DNA of 33,678 nucleotides from Hydrotalea sp. (lineage in GTDB: Bacteria > Bacteroidota > Bacteroidia > Chitinophagales > Chitinophagaceae), in NCBI GenBank assembly GCA_022402565.1, contig JAKRSC010000031.1:67524-101201 (forward strand), read 5' to 3'. A program made the position numbers and the translations under genes. Positions within the stretch are counted from its first letter, which is position 1. Each line of letters opens with the position of its first letter. This document shows, piece by piece, positions 13,828-22,351 of this stretch. Below the pieces are notes generated by a model. The model was not told the DNA's origin. It saw only the letters and a list, made by a program, of their open reading frames with translations, and did not search any database.

Positions 13828-15684
13828 TTAAGTGGTAGAGGCAGCAGCTGCAGCACTCGAATGAGACATTTTAGTTAAACCGTGGTTTGTTTTTTCCCAG
13901 TAGAATGGTTTATAAATTAATTGCCACAATCCTTTATAAGCAGCAATAGAATGCATTAGCCAATAAACCGGATTGAGCATAGCAAATAATATTAATTCAT
14001 AATATCGCCTCTTAAAAACTGCTAACATATTAATGTATATCATTAGCACGTTACCAGCAATAAAGTTAAAAATACCCACGTAAAGTACCCAAGGTGGAAA
14101 CAAGGCTTTTACAGCAGTTAAATCAAAAATTAGATACACAAAAAAGAACATCAAAAGCACAGGATAAACTAGAAAAGTTACAGATGTTCCACCAATAAAG
14201 AAGTTGAAACCGAAAAAGCCTTTCCACCCAATTCTCTGAACTAAGTGTGCGGGGTTGCGCATATGCACTAAGAAGGTCTGCATATAACCTTTAATCCACC
14301 TTGAACGCTGTCTAATCCAGTTAAACGGTTCATTATTGGCCTCTTCCAAAGTTGTACTGCTCACAACTCCAATTCGATATAACTTTTCAAAAACTCGCAC
14401 TCCCAAATCGGCATCTTCTGTAACATTAAATGGATCCCAAGCACCTAATTCAATGAGCTTATCTAACTTAAAATGGTTACTTGTACCCCCAAGCGGAATT
14501 GGAGTATCTACTGTTTGTAAACCTGTTAGCATGTAATCGAACCAGTAAGAATATTCGAGAGTAAACATCCTTGTAAGGAAGTTCTCATTTTTATTAAAGT
14601 AATTGAGTGCTCCCTGTAATACTACATAATCAGGCGTAAGTTTATTGAACAGAACGTGTACTTTTTTCAGCTGATCGGCATCTGGAATGTCCTCAGCATC
14701 ATAAATAGTCAGATATTGTCCCCTTGAGAAAAACAAACCATAGTTACAAGCTTTCGGTTTTGTTTTAGGCATATGAAAAGGCACAACAATTACCTCAAAG
14801 TTGGCAGGAAAGTCAAGCGCTCGTACAGCATTTAATGTTTTATCATCATCTTCTTCAATAAGAAGTTTAACATCCAGTTTATCCCTTGGATAATCCAAAG
14901 CGCGGAGGTTCCAAATTAGCTTACGAATAAGTTTGTCTTCTTTATAAACGGGCAATAAAATGGTATAAATTGGCAAAGTGCTATTATCTACAGCCATCAC
15001 CTCTTCCTTTGTTACACTTTCCTGTAATTCGCTTTGAGAGCCTCGTAAGGCCAAGAATAGTTTAAATAAAATAGCAAATAAGAAAGTAACACTAAGAAGT
15101 AAATTGAAAAAAATGGCTGTCTTTACAAAATTGACTACCAACAAAACAAAAAACAGCATAATCATTCCAAAAATGGAAATAAGCTGAGGATCTGTGAAAG
15201 TAATAATACCAGAACTTTCAGGGTCTTTGCGCATCAAACTAAATACGGCCTCTTTTACATAGTATTCGCCTCTGTACTTATGAACCAACCAAGTGATATC
15301 CAAATCGGATGCAGCCACCATTTTAATTGGACAGTCAAATTTGCTACTAAGACCCGCAATGAGCTTTTCATCCATAGGATCCCCGGCAGCTACTAACAAA
15401 CCATCGGCCTCCATACGCACAGGACAATACAAAAAAGCATTCAAATGCTGTAGATCGCATTGTTCTAAATACAAAAGATCTAACTCTTCAGCGCGAATAT
15501 CAATTAAAGGAAAGCCTTCTTCTTCTAGAAAGCCAACGTATTCTTTTCTAGTTAAAAAACCGAAGTTTAGAGCCGCTTTAATTGTTGCATATCCATAGTC
15601 ATTAGCAATAGCTTCTGCATCCTGAAGTTTTTTTTCAGAAAACAGACCAGCTGTTACCATGTTATGAAGACCACATAAAGGCAT
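13828..15684 (-). CDS. Processive GT2 glycan synthase with N-terminal T2SS-ATPase-like (MshEN-like) domain
   Basis: A 618-residue cellulose-synthase-like glycosyltransferase. Residues about 1-145 look like the N-terminal domain of type II secretion ATPases (T2SSE_N/MshEN): LLVAAGDPMDEKLIAGL and GFPLIDIR fit. The RLG and Q residues that bind cyclic-di-GMP in true MshEN are not conserved. Two membrane helices (about 170-212) precede the GT2 domain. It has acidic residues at 278-281, DAED at 329-332, TED at 422-424 and QRSRW at 459-463, the D, D, D, QxxRW pattern of processive synthases. Four or so further helices follow and there is no PilZ domain. The neighbours are BcsB-like and GT-C-like genes. 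I start at 15684 because residues 2-20 appear part of the domain. The polymer is unknown, possibly a beta-glucan. Confidence 0.85.
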   Translation of the reverse strand: MPLCGLHNMVTAGLFSEKKLQDAEAIANDYGYATIKAALNFGFLTRKEYVGFLEEEGFPLIDIRAEELDLLYLEQCDLQHLNAFLYCPVRMEADGLLVAAGDPMDEKLIAGLSSKFDCPIKMVAASDLDITWLVHKYRGEYYVKEAVFSLMRKDPESSGIITFTDPQLISIFGMIMLFFVLLVVNFVKTAIFFNLLLSVTFLFAILFKLFLALRGSQSELQESVTKEEVMAVDNSTLPIYTILLPVYKEDKLIRKLIWNLRALDYPRDKLDVKLLIEEDDDKTLNAVRALDFPANFEVIVVPFHMPKTKPKACNYGLFFSRGQYLTIYDAEDIPDADQLKKVHVLFNKLTPDYVVLQGALNYFNKNENFLTRMFTLEYSYWFDYMLTGLQTVDTPIPLGGTSNHFKLDKLIELGAWDPFNVTEDADLGVRVFEKLYRIGVVSSTTLEEANNEPFNWIRQRSRWIKGYMQTFLVHMRNPAHLVQRIGWKGFFGFNFFIGGTSVTFLVYPVLLMFFFVYLIFDLTAVKALFPPWVLYVGIFNFIAGNVLMIYINMLAVFKRRYYELILFAMLNPVYWLMHSIAAYKGLWQLIYKPFYWEKTNHGLTKMSHSSAAAAASTT

Positions 15685-15697
15685 ATATTCTTAACGA

Positions 15698-15722
15698 GCT
15701 TAGCCTGCATAACAGGCCAAGC
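15698..15722 (-). promoter_or_regulatory. Intercistronic 10-bp hairpin between bcsB-like and GT2 genes
   Basis: GCTTAGCCTG and CAGGCCAAGC pair over ten bases (one G-U) around a 5-nt loop, CATAA. It lies in the 55-nt gap inside the operon. On the minus strand no T tract follows, so it is unlikely to be a terminator. It may protect or process mRNA ends and set the ratio of BcsB-like to synthase protein. Confidence 0.65.
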
Positions 15723-15739
15723 ATTAAAATTCTTAAGTA

Positions 15740-17761
15740 TTAAACAATTTCCTGAGATTTCTTCACACGCTTCCTTACGAAAGCAAATGCAATACCCATG
15801 AAAATTAATAACGCACCTAAAATAAACCACTTATACTGTTCCCAGAAGATCAACAATTTGTTCTTTTCGCCGCGATAGCTGATTAATTCAGAATCTTCAG
15901 GCAACTTAAAGAAGAAATTACTCTGACCTTTACTTGTTGCAATACAAACATTGCTCTCAATTGAAGAGAACTGGGTTCCAAAACTTTTAATTACACTCTC
16001 AAAGGCGGTTTTTACACTATCACCTAAAGATGAGATCAATAAGAATGTACTACCCGATTGCTTGAAGATTTGAGCAATACCACTATTTGAAAAATCATTG
16101 ATTGAGTAGCTCACCGAACCTTGCACATCTCTATACAACTGGAAGTCTTTTGTAAACTGAACAGGCAAGGCATCAAAATTCTTGATAAACGGATCAGTTC
16201 TGTTAAGAAGAGCCACAACATTATAACCTTTCATATCAGACATGGTTGCTTTATCTGAAGACTCCATTAAAGGAAGGATTAATGTTGTAGATGGAGTTGT
16301 AGCAGTATTTATTTGGTACATCAATTCGCCTACAGCTGAAAGTGATTGTGCGTTTAATGTTGGAGACAATAAAAATTTGAGCGGTGCTTTTCTGAATTCA
16401 CCTGGATAGTTGAAGAAGTTATAAAACTGATTTGCTTTTTCTCCGGAAAATGTGATTGTAGAAGTTCTTGGATTTATGAAGCCAAAGAAATTAGCAAATC
16501 CATCTTTACAAATATTTGTACCAGGATGAAATCTGAATTCAATTGTTAGTCCGTTCGTTTTTGTCAACAAGTAAGGCTTCAAATCTATATCTCCGTTAAA
16601 TGCTACTTTATCATTTAATGGTGTACTATGTACAAGGTTATCGTTCAGATAAACGTTTAAGAAGCCTCTATCATTCTCCTTTAAATTAGAGAAAAATGTT
16701 TCGAGGTGTAAAGTTAATTTCTTCGGAATAGCGTTATAATCGGCTAAAGAAAAAGTAAAGTTTTGTTTCAATGCACCCACACCCTCAACAATAGCAGGTT
16801 GGCCACCTAACTGCTCTAAAGATAAAACCACCGGTAATGCAGCCTGATTCACTACACGCTGAACTGAATTATCAATAAGAAGCTTATCACTAAATGCGCT
16901 ATTTAGAATTTTAGTATTAGCTAAAACAGTAATTGCTTTTTTATAACCTTCTTGGTCGGCCCCTGTAACAACCAAATATTGTCTTGAGCTGTATCCGGTT
17001 GCACCAACCAAATAAATTAATCCTTGCCCTTTTGCAATTGGAGGAATAGCAGAACGAATATTAGCTGGCAATCTGTTTAAGGCGCCAACTAATACAGTTC
17101 TAGAACTGTTGCTGTCTAAATCGGCATAACTGCCTGTTTGAACTTGAAAGTCTCTTGAGGTAGCTTGTTGACGTAAAATAGTGTAAATGATACCGCCAGC
17201 TGTTACATCATCTAGATCTGCATTTCCGGGCGCATGTATAGAAGTGAATTCTTGGATAGTTTCTCTTAAGCTACGACTATACGTAAGGGTAGACATTTTA
17301 TTTACTAAAACAGCCGAATTATTTTTAATAGTTATCCAACAAGCTGGGTTATCAATATCCTTACAGTACTCATCGCCAACACTCATTCTTGCTGCTATGC
17401 GTAACTTAATAAATCGACCATCTGGTTGAAGATACTTCTTATTTAGTGGTATACTAACTGTAAACACCGAGTCAACACCTAAGCCTGTAATTCTTTGAGT
17501 ATATACTGGTGCATCTTTCAAGCTTATTATGATAAATGATGTGTTGGGATTTAATACCTGTGAAGGACGAACCTGCAACAACAAACGGCTATTATCTACA
17601 TCATCGTCGGGCTTAATTTTCACGAAGAAATTCGTTGAGCCAGAAATACCTACAATTTCTTGGTCTAAATAACCCATTGACTCAAATGTCCGAGCTTGGT
17701 TCTGTGCAAACGAATAAACACCCATAAACATCAGAACACATATAAATTTAATTTGTCTCAT
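15740..17761 (-). CDS. BcsB-family periplasmic glycan synthase subunit
   Basis: A 673-residue exported protein with a signal peptide (MRQIKFICVLMFMGVYSFAQ region) and a single C-terminal membrane helix (about 640-660) followed by basic residues. In between it follows the BcsB pattern: beta-rich carbohydrate-binding-like domains alternating with flavodoxin-like ones. The CKDIDNPACWITI segment with paired Cys and LVVTGADQEGYKKAITVLA are characteristic. BcsB anchors next to the BcsA synthase and guides the nascent glucan through the periplasm. Here it lies 21 nt after a histidine kinase gene and 55 nt before a GT2 synthase, so the same partnership is likely. It is shorter than many proteobacterial BcsB proteins, which are about 750-800 residues. 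Confidence 0.87.
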   Translation of the reverse strand: MRQIKFICVLMFMGVYSFAQNQARTFESMGYLDQEIVGISGSTNFFVKIKPDDDVDNSRLLLQVRPSQVLNPNTSFIIISLKDAPVYTQRITGLGVDSVFTVSIPLNKKYLQPDGRFIKLRIAARMSVGDEYCKDIDNPACWITIKNNSAVLVNKMSTLTYSRSLRETIQEFTSIHAPGNADLDDVTAGGIIYTILRQQATSRDFQVQTGSYADLDSNSSRTVLVGALNRLPANIRSAIPPIAKGQGLIYLVGATGYSSRQYLVVTGADQEGYKKAITVLANTKILNSAFSDKLLIDNSVQRVVNQAALPVVLSLEQLGGQPAIVEGVGALKQNFTFSLADYNAIPKKLTLHLETFFSNLKENDRGFLNVYLNDNLVHSTPLNDKVAFNGDIDLKPYLLTKTNGLTIEFRFHPGTNICKDGFANFFGFINPRTSTITFSGEKANQFYNFFNYPGEFRKAPLKFLLSPTLNAQSLSAVGELMYQINTATTPSTTLILPLMESSDKATMSDMKGYNVVALLNRTDPFIKNFDALPVQFTKDFQLYRDVQGSVSYSINDFSNSGIAQIFKQSGSTFLLISSLGDSVKTAFESVIKSFGTQFSSIESNVCIATSKGQSNFFFKLPEDSELISYRGEKNKLLIFWEQYKWFILGALLIFMGIAFAFVRKRVKKSQEIV

Positions 17762-17782
17762 AAGGAGCCGTTTTATATAAAA

Positions 17783-19150
17783 CTATGCAAGTTTAAATTT
17801 TATTTGATAGAAATTACCTTTTTCCTCTCCACAACTATAGTGCAAGGTACCACCCATACTTTCCGTTAACAATTTTGCAGCGGAAAAACCAAACCCAGTT
17901 TGGTTGGTTACAGATTGAGCTTCTGACACCTCTTTAATTTTTGAGAAAAGATCATCTAAGTAAACCATACCTAAAGCTTTACCTGTATCAATGACTTCTA
18001 TTACGCAGCTATTTTCGGCTTTACTTGCATGAATTGTGATAGCAGCACCTTGCTCAGTAAAACGAACCGCGTTAGCAATTAACTTATATAGGATGTGGTT
18101 AAAGAAAATTCGATCAAGGTATAGTAAAATAGGTTCGGGTGACAAATGCGACTGTATGCTAATATCTCTTAAAGCAGCGGCATCAACTAAACCAATAGCA
18201 GCATTTTCAATTTCAACAACGGCATCAAATTCTTCATATCTATACTCAACCTGTCCGGTATCAATTTCAGCAGAATCGGCTAATTTACCTGACAAGTAAT
18301 GGAGTTTTTTATTCCCCATATTAATATAGCTCAAGATTTCCTTCTGCTCGGAAGTTAAATTACCCGATTTCCTTGAAATCAAATCAATAGACATTTGGTT
18401 GGACCCAACGAAGTTTTTCAAATCGTGGATCATTAAACTCAAAGTATTCTGACGGTAGTCATTGATATTTTTCAACCTCCTATTGGCCTCTTCAATTACC
18501 ATTCGCTGGTCATTGATATGCTCATTCTGTTCCAACAAACGATGATTGGCCTTTGAAATAACCAAAACCTTTTCAATTTCTCTTGTTATTAATTGGTACC
18601 TATTATTGGCAAGCAAACAAGAAAATGCCGAAACTAAAAAGTATACGCCACCACCATTTTCAACCAAACCAGAATAACCTGTAATATTTGGCTTAAAACC
18701 GTAGAGAATAACAATAATGAAGTAAGAAATAGAACTGTGTATAACCGGATATGCTGGCTCCCAAAAAGCTGTTGCGTTAATAAGGAGCATCATAACAGAG
18801 AAAAGTAAGAAATAAGGCAATACTTCTTTCAGCCCAAGTAAGCCACAAACCATAGAACTGAAAATCACATTTAGCGCAACAACTAAATTCAAGACCAGTA
18901 AATAGTGCCATTTATTTCGAGTGCCAAACCAAAAAACAAAGTAACTTGCTGCACCGACCAAAAATCGGATAAACATAAAATTATACCACTGATCGCCTAT
19001 GAATAACAAATCCAACAGCCAGAATAATGGCACAGAGAAAATGATTGTCCAAACCGTTACATTTGAGAAGTAAGCCCCCTTTTTATCGAGCTCTTCAATG
19101 AACCGCTCTCGATCAATGTTCAAGTATGATTGTTTGGGGTAGCTAAACAT
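17783..19150 (-). CDS. Membrane sensor histidine kinase of the glycan operon
   Basis: A 455-residue kinase. Residues about 30-180 hold some six membrane helices, followed by a coiled-coil linker (about 185-235). The phosphoacceptor box is LMIHDLKNFVG with His242. The ATPase domain has the N box LIANAVRF (N360), VIDTGKALG (G1, where the second glycine of DxGxG is missing) and TGFGFSAAKLL (G2). It is the first gene of the minus-strand operon, 21 nt before the BcsB-like gene, so the glycan machinery probably responds to a membrane or extracellular signal. No response regulator is in the window. The weak G1 box leaves open that catalysis is reduced. Confidence 0.87.
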   Translation of the reverse strand: MFSYPKQSYLNIDRERFIEELDKKGAYFSNVTVWTIIFSVPLFWLLDLLFIGDQWYNFMFIRFLVGAASYFVFWFGTRNKWHYLLVLNLVVALNVIFSSMVCGLLGLKEVLPYFLLFSVMMLLINATAFWEPAYPVIHSSISYFIIVILYGFKPNITGYSGLVENGGGVYFLVSAFSCLLANNRYQLITREIEKVLVISKANHRLLEQNEHINDQRMVIEEANRRLKNINDYRQNTLSLMIHDLKNFVGSNQMSIDLISRKSGNLTSEQKEILSYINMGNKKLHYLSGKLADSAEIDTGQVEYRYEEFDAVVEIENAAIGLVDAAALRDISIQSHLSPEPILLYLDRIFFNHILYKLIANAVRFTEQGAAITIHASKAENSCVIEVIDTGKALGMVYLDDLFSKIKEVSEAQSVTNQTGFGFSAAKLLTESMGGTLHYSCGEEKGNFYQIKFKLA

Positions 19151-19160
19151 AAATGCAAAT

Positions 19161-20285
19161 ATGCAACAGGTAAATGATTTTGGCGTGAATATATATTTTA
19201 AAAGCTTAAAATATTTGTTTTTAGGCGTTTTTTTATTGACATGTGTGAATACAAATTCGCTTGCTCAACGCAAAGAGAAAAATGATTTGCTAAAAGTACG
19301 AAACCAACTGGGTGCAGGTATCAATTTATCTGCTCTAGAACATAACTGGAAAGCACCAGATTCTTTACTTCAATATAATTGGCAACCCATCATAAAGGAA
19401 ATAATTGATCACGGGTTTAAAACCATTCGTCTGCCGGTTGCTTTCGACCATTTTGCAGGGGAAAAAGCGGAAATTCCAGCAGAACTAATAAAAATGGTTC
19501 AAGATATTTATGACTATTGCAATAAGGCGGGCGTTCATCTTATATTGGTGTACCACTATGGAAAATTATTTGAATATAATACTGATTATCAAATAGATAG
19601 AATTTCTAAAATGTGGGAGCAGTGGCTCAGAAATTTTCAAAATAAAGGTTACAATAACCTCCTTTTTGAGCTTTACAATGAGCCTACGCTTGATAGATGG
19701 GTATGGAAATATGCTATTGAAAGAATTGTTACACGACTCAGGCAAACTGATCAACAAAGAATCTTTATTGTAGGTGGAACCAATTATAACGGCTATGTGC
19801 AAACGTTAGAACTTGGCACTTTGAATGATAATCGCATTTTATATACTTTTCATTTTTATGAACCTTATCTCTTTACACATCAAGGGGCTGAGTGGACAAT
19901 AGACAAAAGCTATTTAACAGGATTCCCTTACCCCTATAAAAAAAATAGAATGCCTCAACTTAAAGGTGCCATCAAGGGATCGGTTGTATATGAGGACTAT
20001 TACAGATACTACAGAGAAGCAACCAAAACCTATTTAACAGAAACCATCAAAAAATTAGTAGCAGACGCTAACCATTTGAATATGCCTTTAATCTGCACAG
20101 AAACGGGTGTTATATTGAATGTTGACGGAAAGTATAGAGAAAACTACTTAAGAGATATTACAGAGGTACTTTCTGAATTTAAGATACCCACTATGTTATG
20201 GGACTATAACGATAGATTTAGTATTAGACAACAAAATGGAAAACTTCTTTCCCCAGTAAAAGACTGGATTAAGAAATCGAGATAA
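19161..20285 (+). CDS. Secreted GH5-family glycoside hydrolase (endoglucanase-like)
   Basis: A 374-residue glycoside hydrolase family 5 protein. It has an N-terminal hydrophobic signal (about 14-31, then NSLAQ) and a (beta/alpha)8 domain. The acid/base is E174 in LYNEP and the nucleophile E314 in ICTETG. RLPVAF, the YHYG turn and FHFYEPYLFTHQ are other GH5 features. It probably cleaves beta-glucan in the periplasm or outside the cell. Divergent from the kinase gene with only 10 bp between starts, it may trim or release the polymer made by the neighbouring synthase, as GH8 BcsZ does in cellulose operons. The N-terminus before the hydrophobic part is unusually long (about 13 residues), and no other in-frame ATG exists nearby. 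Confidence 0.87.
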   Translation: MQQVNDFGVNIYFKSLKYLFLGVFLLTCVNTNSLAQRKEKNDLLKVRNQLGAGINLSALEHNWKAPDSLLQYNWQPIIKEIIDHGFKTIRLPVAFDHFAGEKAEIPAELIKMVQDIYDYCNKAGVHLILVYHYGKLFEYNTDYQIDRISKMWEQWLRNFQNKGYNNLLFELYNEPTLDRWVWKYAIERIVTRLRQTDQQRIFIVGGTNYNGYVQTLELGTLNDNRILYTFHFYEPYLFTHQGAEWTIDKSYLTGFPYPYKKNRMPQLKGAIKGSVVYEDYYRYYREATKTYLTETIKKLVADANHLNMPLICTETGVILNVDGKYRENYLRDITEVLSEFKIPTMLWDYNDRFSIRQQNGKLLSPVKDWIKKSR

Positions 20286-20335
20286 GTTTCTATCAAAAAT
20301 TTATACAATCAACCTAATCTCATTCAAGTTGCATG

Positions 20336-20343
20336 TACCTTAG
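20336..20343 (+). promoter_or_regulatory. Possible -7 element (TACCTTAG) of lysA
   Basis: TACCTTAG differs from TAnnTTTG at one position and ends 6 nt before the lysA ATG. No TTG at -33. A weak call. Confidence 0.35.
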
Positions 20344-20349
20344 CAACTT

Positions 20350-21564
20350 ATGAACGAGTATCTTAAGAGTCAATTAGTGCAAGCTGCACAAGAGTTTGGA
20401 ACACCTTTATATGTGTACAACGCTAGAACTATTGAAGAACAATACAATAAATTAAAGGAGTCCTTTGCTGGACTGAGATATCGAATATTTTATGCTTCTA
20501 AAGCTTTAACTAATATTAGTATTCTTCGATTGATTCATAGCCTAGGGGCAGGTATTGATTGTAGCTCAATCAATGAACTAAAAATGGCCTTACATGCTGG
20601 ATGCTCTCCCTCTAATATTCTATATACCTCCAATGGTATATCCTTTGATGAAATATCAGAAGCTGTGGCATTAGGCGCACATGTAAATATTGATAGCCTT
20701 TCGAACCTCAAAAAGTTTGGTGAAAAATTTAAGAGCAACTACCCTGTAGGAATTAGACTAAGACCCAATATTTTGGCTGGTGGCAACCTAAAGATTTCAA
20801 CTGGTCACGATAAGAGCAAATTTGGTATTCCAGTAGAACAAATCAATGAAGTAGTTCAGATTGCCAAAATGTATGATCTTCAAATTACTTGTTTACATAT
20901 ACATACTGGTAGTGAGATTAAAGACGTGGAAATATTTATAAAAGGATTACAAGTTTTATTTGAATTGATTCCACAGTTTCCAAACCTACAAGTAATTGAT
21001 TTAGGCGGAGGTTTTAAAGTTCCTTATAAACCAGAGGAAGAGGGCACCCCAATGCACGAACTAGGTAAGGCACTGGTAAAGGCTTTTCAAGAAGTTGATA
21101 CAACATATGGTAAGCAATTTGAAGTATGGTTTGAACCAGGAAAATTTATGGTTAGTGAAGCTGGTTATTTCCTAACAGAAGTTAATGTAATAAAAGAAAC
21201 TAAACATGTAACTTTTGTTGGGGTAAATTCAGGCTTCAACCATCTTATCAGGCCTATGTTTTACGATGCTTATCATGGTATTGTTAATTTAAGTAATCCA
21301 AACGGAGACCCACATAAGTACACTGTTGTTGGGAACATTTGTGAAACGGATACGTTCGCTACAGATCGAGCACTTCCAGAAGTGAAAGAGGGCGACTTAT
21401 TAGCGTTTTTAAATGCAGGCGCCTACGGATTCGAAATGTCGAGCAATTTTAACAGCAGATATAAACCCGCCGAAGTACTTATCTTGAAAGATCAGTTACA
21501 TTTGATACGTAAACGTGATACTTGGGAAGACCTCATAAAACAGCAGATTCAAGTAATTGAATAA
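20350..21564 (+). CDS. lysA: Diaminopimelate decarboxylase
   Basis: The last step of lysine synthesis: meso-diaminopimelate to lysine and CO2. The 404-residue protein has the fold-type III PLP barrel with the Schiff-base Lys at 51 (FYASKAL), HIHTGSEI near 182-189, the glycine-rich LGGGF phosphate loop, EPGKFMVSEAG, and the CETD motif of the neighbouring active site with AGAYGFEMSSNFN near the C-terminus. It starts at the only suitable Met, 64 nt after the GH5 stop. It is followed 8 nt later by an MlaF-like ATPase gene, so it may lead a short operon. Confidence 0.92.
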   Translation: MNEYLKSQLVQAAQEFGTPLYVYNARTIEEQYNKLKESFAGLRYRIFYASKALTNISILRLIHSLGAGIDCSSINELKMALHAGCSPSNILYTSNGISFDEISEAVALGAHVNIDSLSNLKKFGEKFKSNYPVGIRLRPNILAGGNLKISTGHDKSKFGIPVEQINEVVQIAKMYDLQITCLHIHTGSEIKDVEIFIKGLQVLFELIPQFPNLQVIDLGGGFKVPYKPEEEGTPMHELGKALVKAFQEVDTTYGKQFEVWFEPGKFMVSEAGYFLTEVNVIKETKHVTFVGVNSGFNHLIRPMFYDAYHGIVNLSNPNGDPHKYTVVGNICETDTFATDRALPEVKEGDLLAFLNAGAYGFEMSSNFNSRYKPAEVLILKDQLHLIRKRDTWEDLIKQQIQVIE

Positions 21565-21572
21565 TAACATCC

Positions 21573-22349
21573 ATGATAGCCATTGAACACATAACAAAAT
21601 CATTTGGTGAAAGAACCATTTTAAATGACATTTCCGCTGTTATGGATACAGGAAAATGTAATCTAATTATTGGTGCAAGTGGAAGCGGTAAAACTGTATT
21701 AACAAAATGTATAGTAGGGCTTTTTCAGCCAGATTCGGGAAGCATTTTATATGATGGAATGGATATGCTTGCTATGAAAGAAGTTGACAAGAAAGAGCTA
21801 AGACAAAGTATTGGCATGCTCTTTCAAGGGTCAGCACTTTTTGACTCTATGACCGTAGAAGAAAACGTCATGTTCCCTCTACACATGTTTAGCAAAATGT
21901 CTGTGCATGAGAAAAAGAAAAAGGTTGATGAGGTTTTAGAAAAAGTAAATCTTCAAGAGGCGAATAAAAAATATCCAGCCGAATTAAGTGGGGGAATGAA
22001 AAAAAGAGTGGGTATTGCAAGAGCAATAGTCCTGAATCCTAAATACCTTTTTTGTGATGAACCCAACTCGGGCTTAGATCCAATGACTTCAATGGTGATT
22101 GATCAGCTTATTTTGCAAATTACGCGAGAGTACAACATGACAACCATTGTAATTACGCACGATATGAACAGTGTAATGGAAATTGGTGAAAAAATTGTAT
22201 ACCTACATCAAGGAAAAAAAGAGTGGGAAGGCTCTAACAAAGACATCATATATAGCGATAATGAAAAACTAAATAAATTCATTTTCGCTTCAGAATTTTT
22301 GCAGGATGCCAAACAAATGAGAATGATTGAAGATCAAAAAAGTAAATAG
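21573..22349 (+). CDS. ABC transporter ATP-binding protein, MlaF-like
   Basis: A 258-residue ATPase resembling MlaF, which drives phospholipid traffic between the inner and outer membranes. Walker A is GASGSGKT (34-41), the Q-loop is LFQGSALFDSMTV, the signature LSGGMKKRVGIARAI, Walker B YLFCDEPNSGLDP and the H-loop THD. The Q-loop FQGSALFDSMTVEENV and the MKKR signature are typical of the Mla/Ttg2A group. The permease (MlaE) and MCE (MlaD) partners usually sit next to it but are absent here. It follows lysA by 8 nt and precedes a thioredoxin-like gene by 2 nt. Confidence 0.87.
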   Translation: MIAIEHITKSFGERTILNDISAVMDTGKCNLIIGASGSGKTVLTKCIVGLFQPDSGSILYDGMDMLAMKEVDKKELRQSIGMLFQGSALFDSMTVEENVMFPLHMFSKMSVHEKKKKVDEVLEKVNLQEANKKYPAELSGGMKKRVGIARAIVLNPKYLFCDEPNSGLDPMTSMVIDQLILQITREYNMTTIVITHDMNSVMEIGEKIVYLHQGKKEWEGSNKDIIYSDNEKLNKFIFASEFLQDAKQMRMIEDQKSK

Positions 22350-22351
22350 CC

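Noticed and set aside
15698-15722. A Rho-independent terminator between the BcsB-like and GT2 genes
   Set aside because: The stem is strong but neither strand shows a T tract after it, and the downstream genes are in the same operon.
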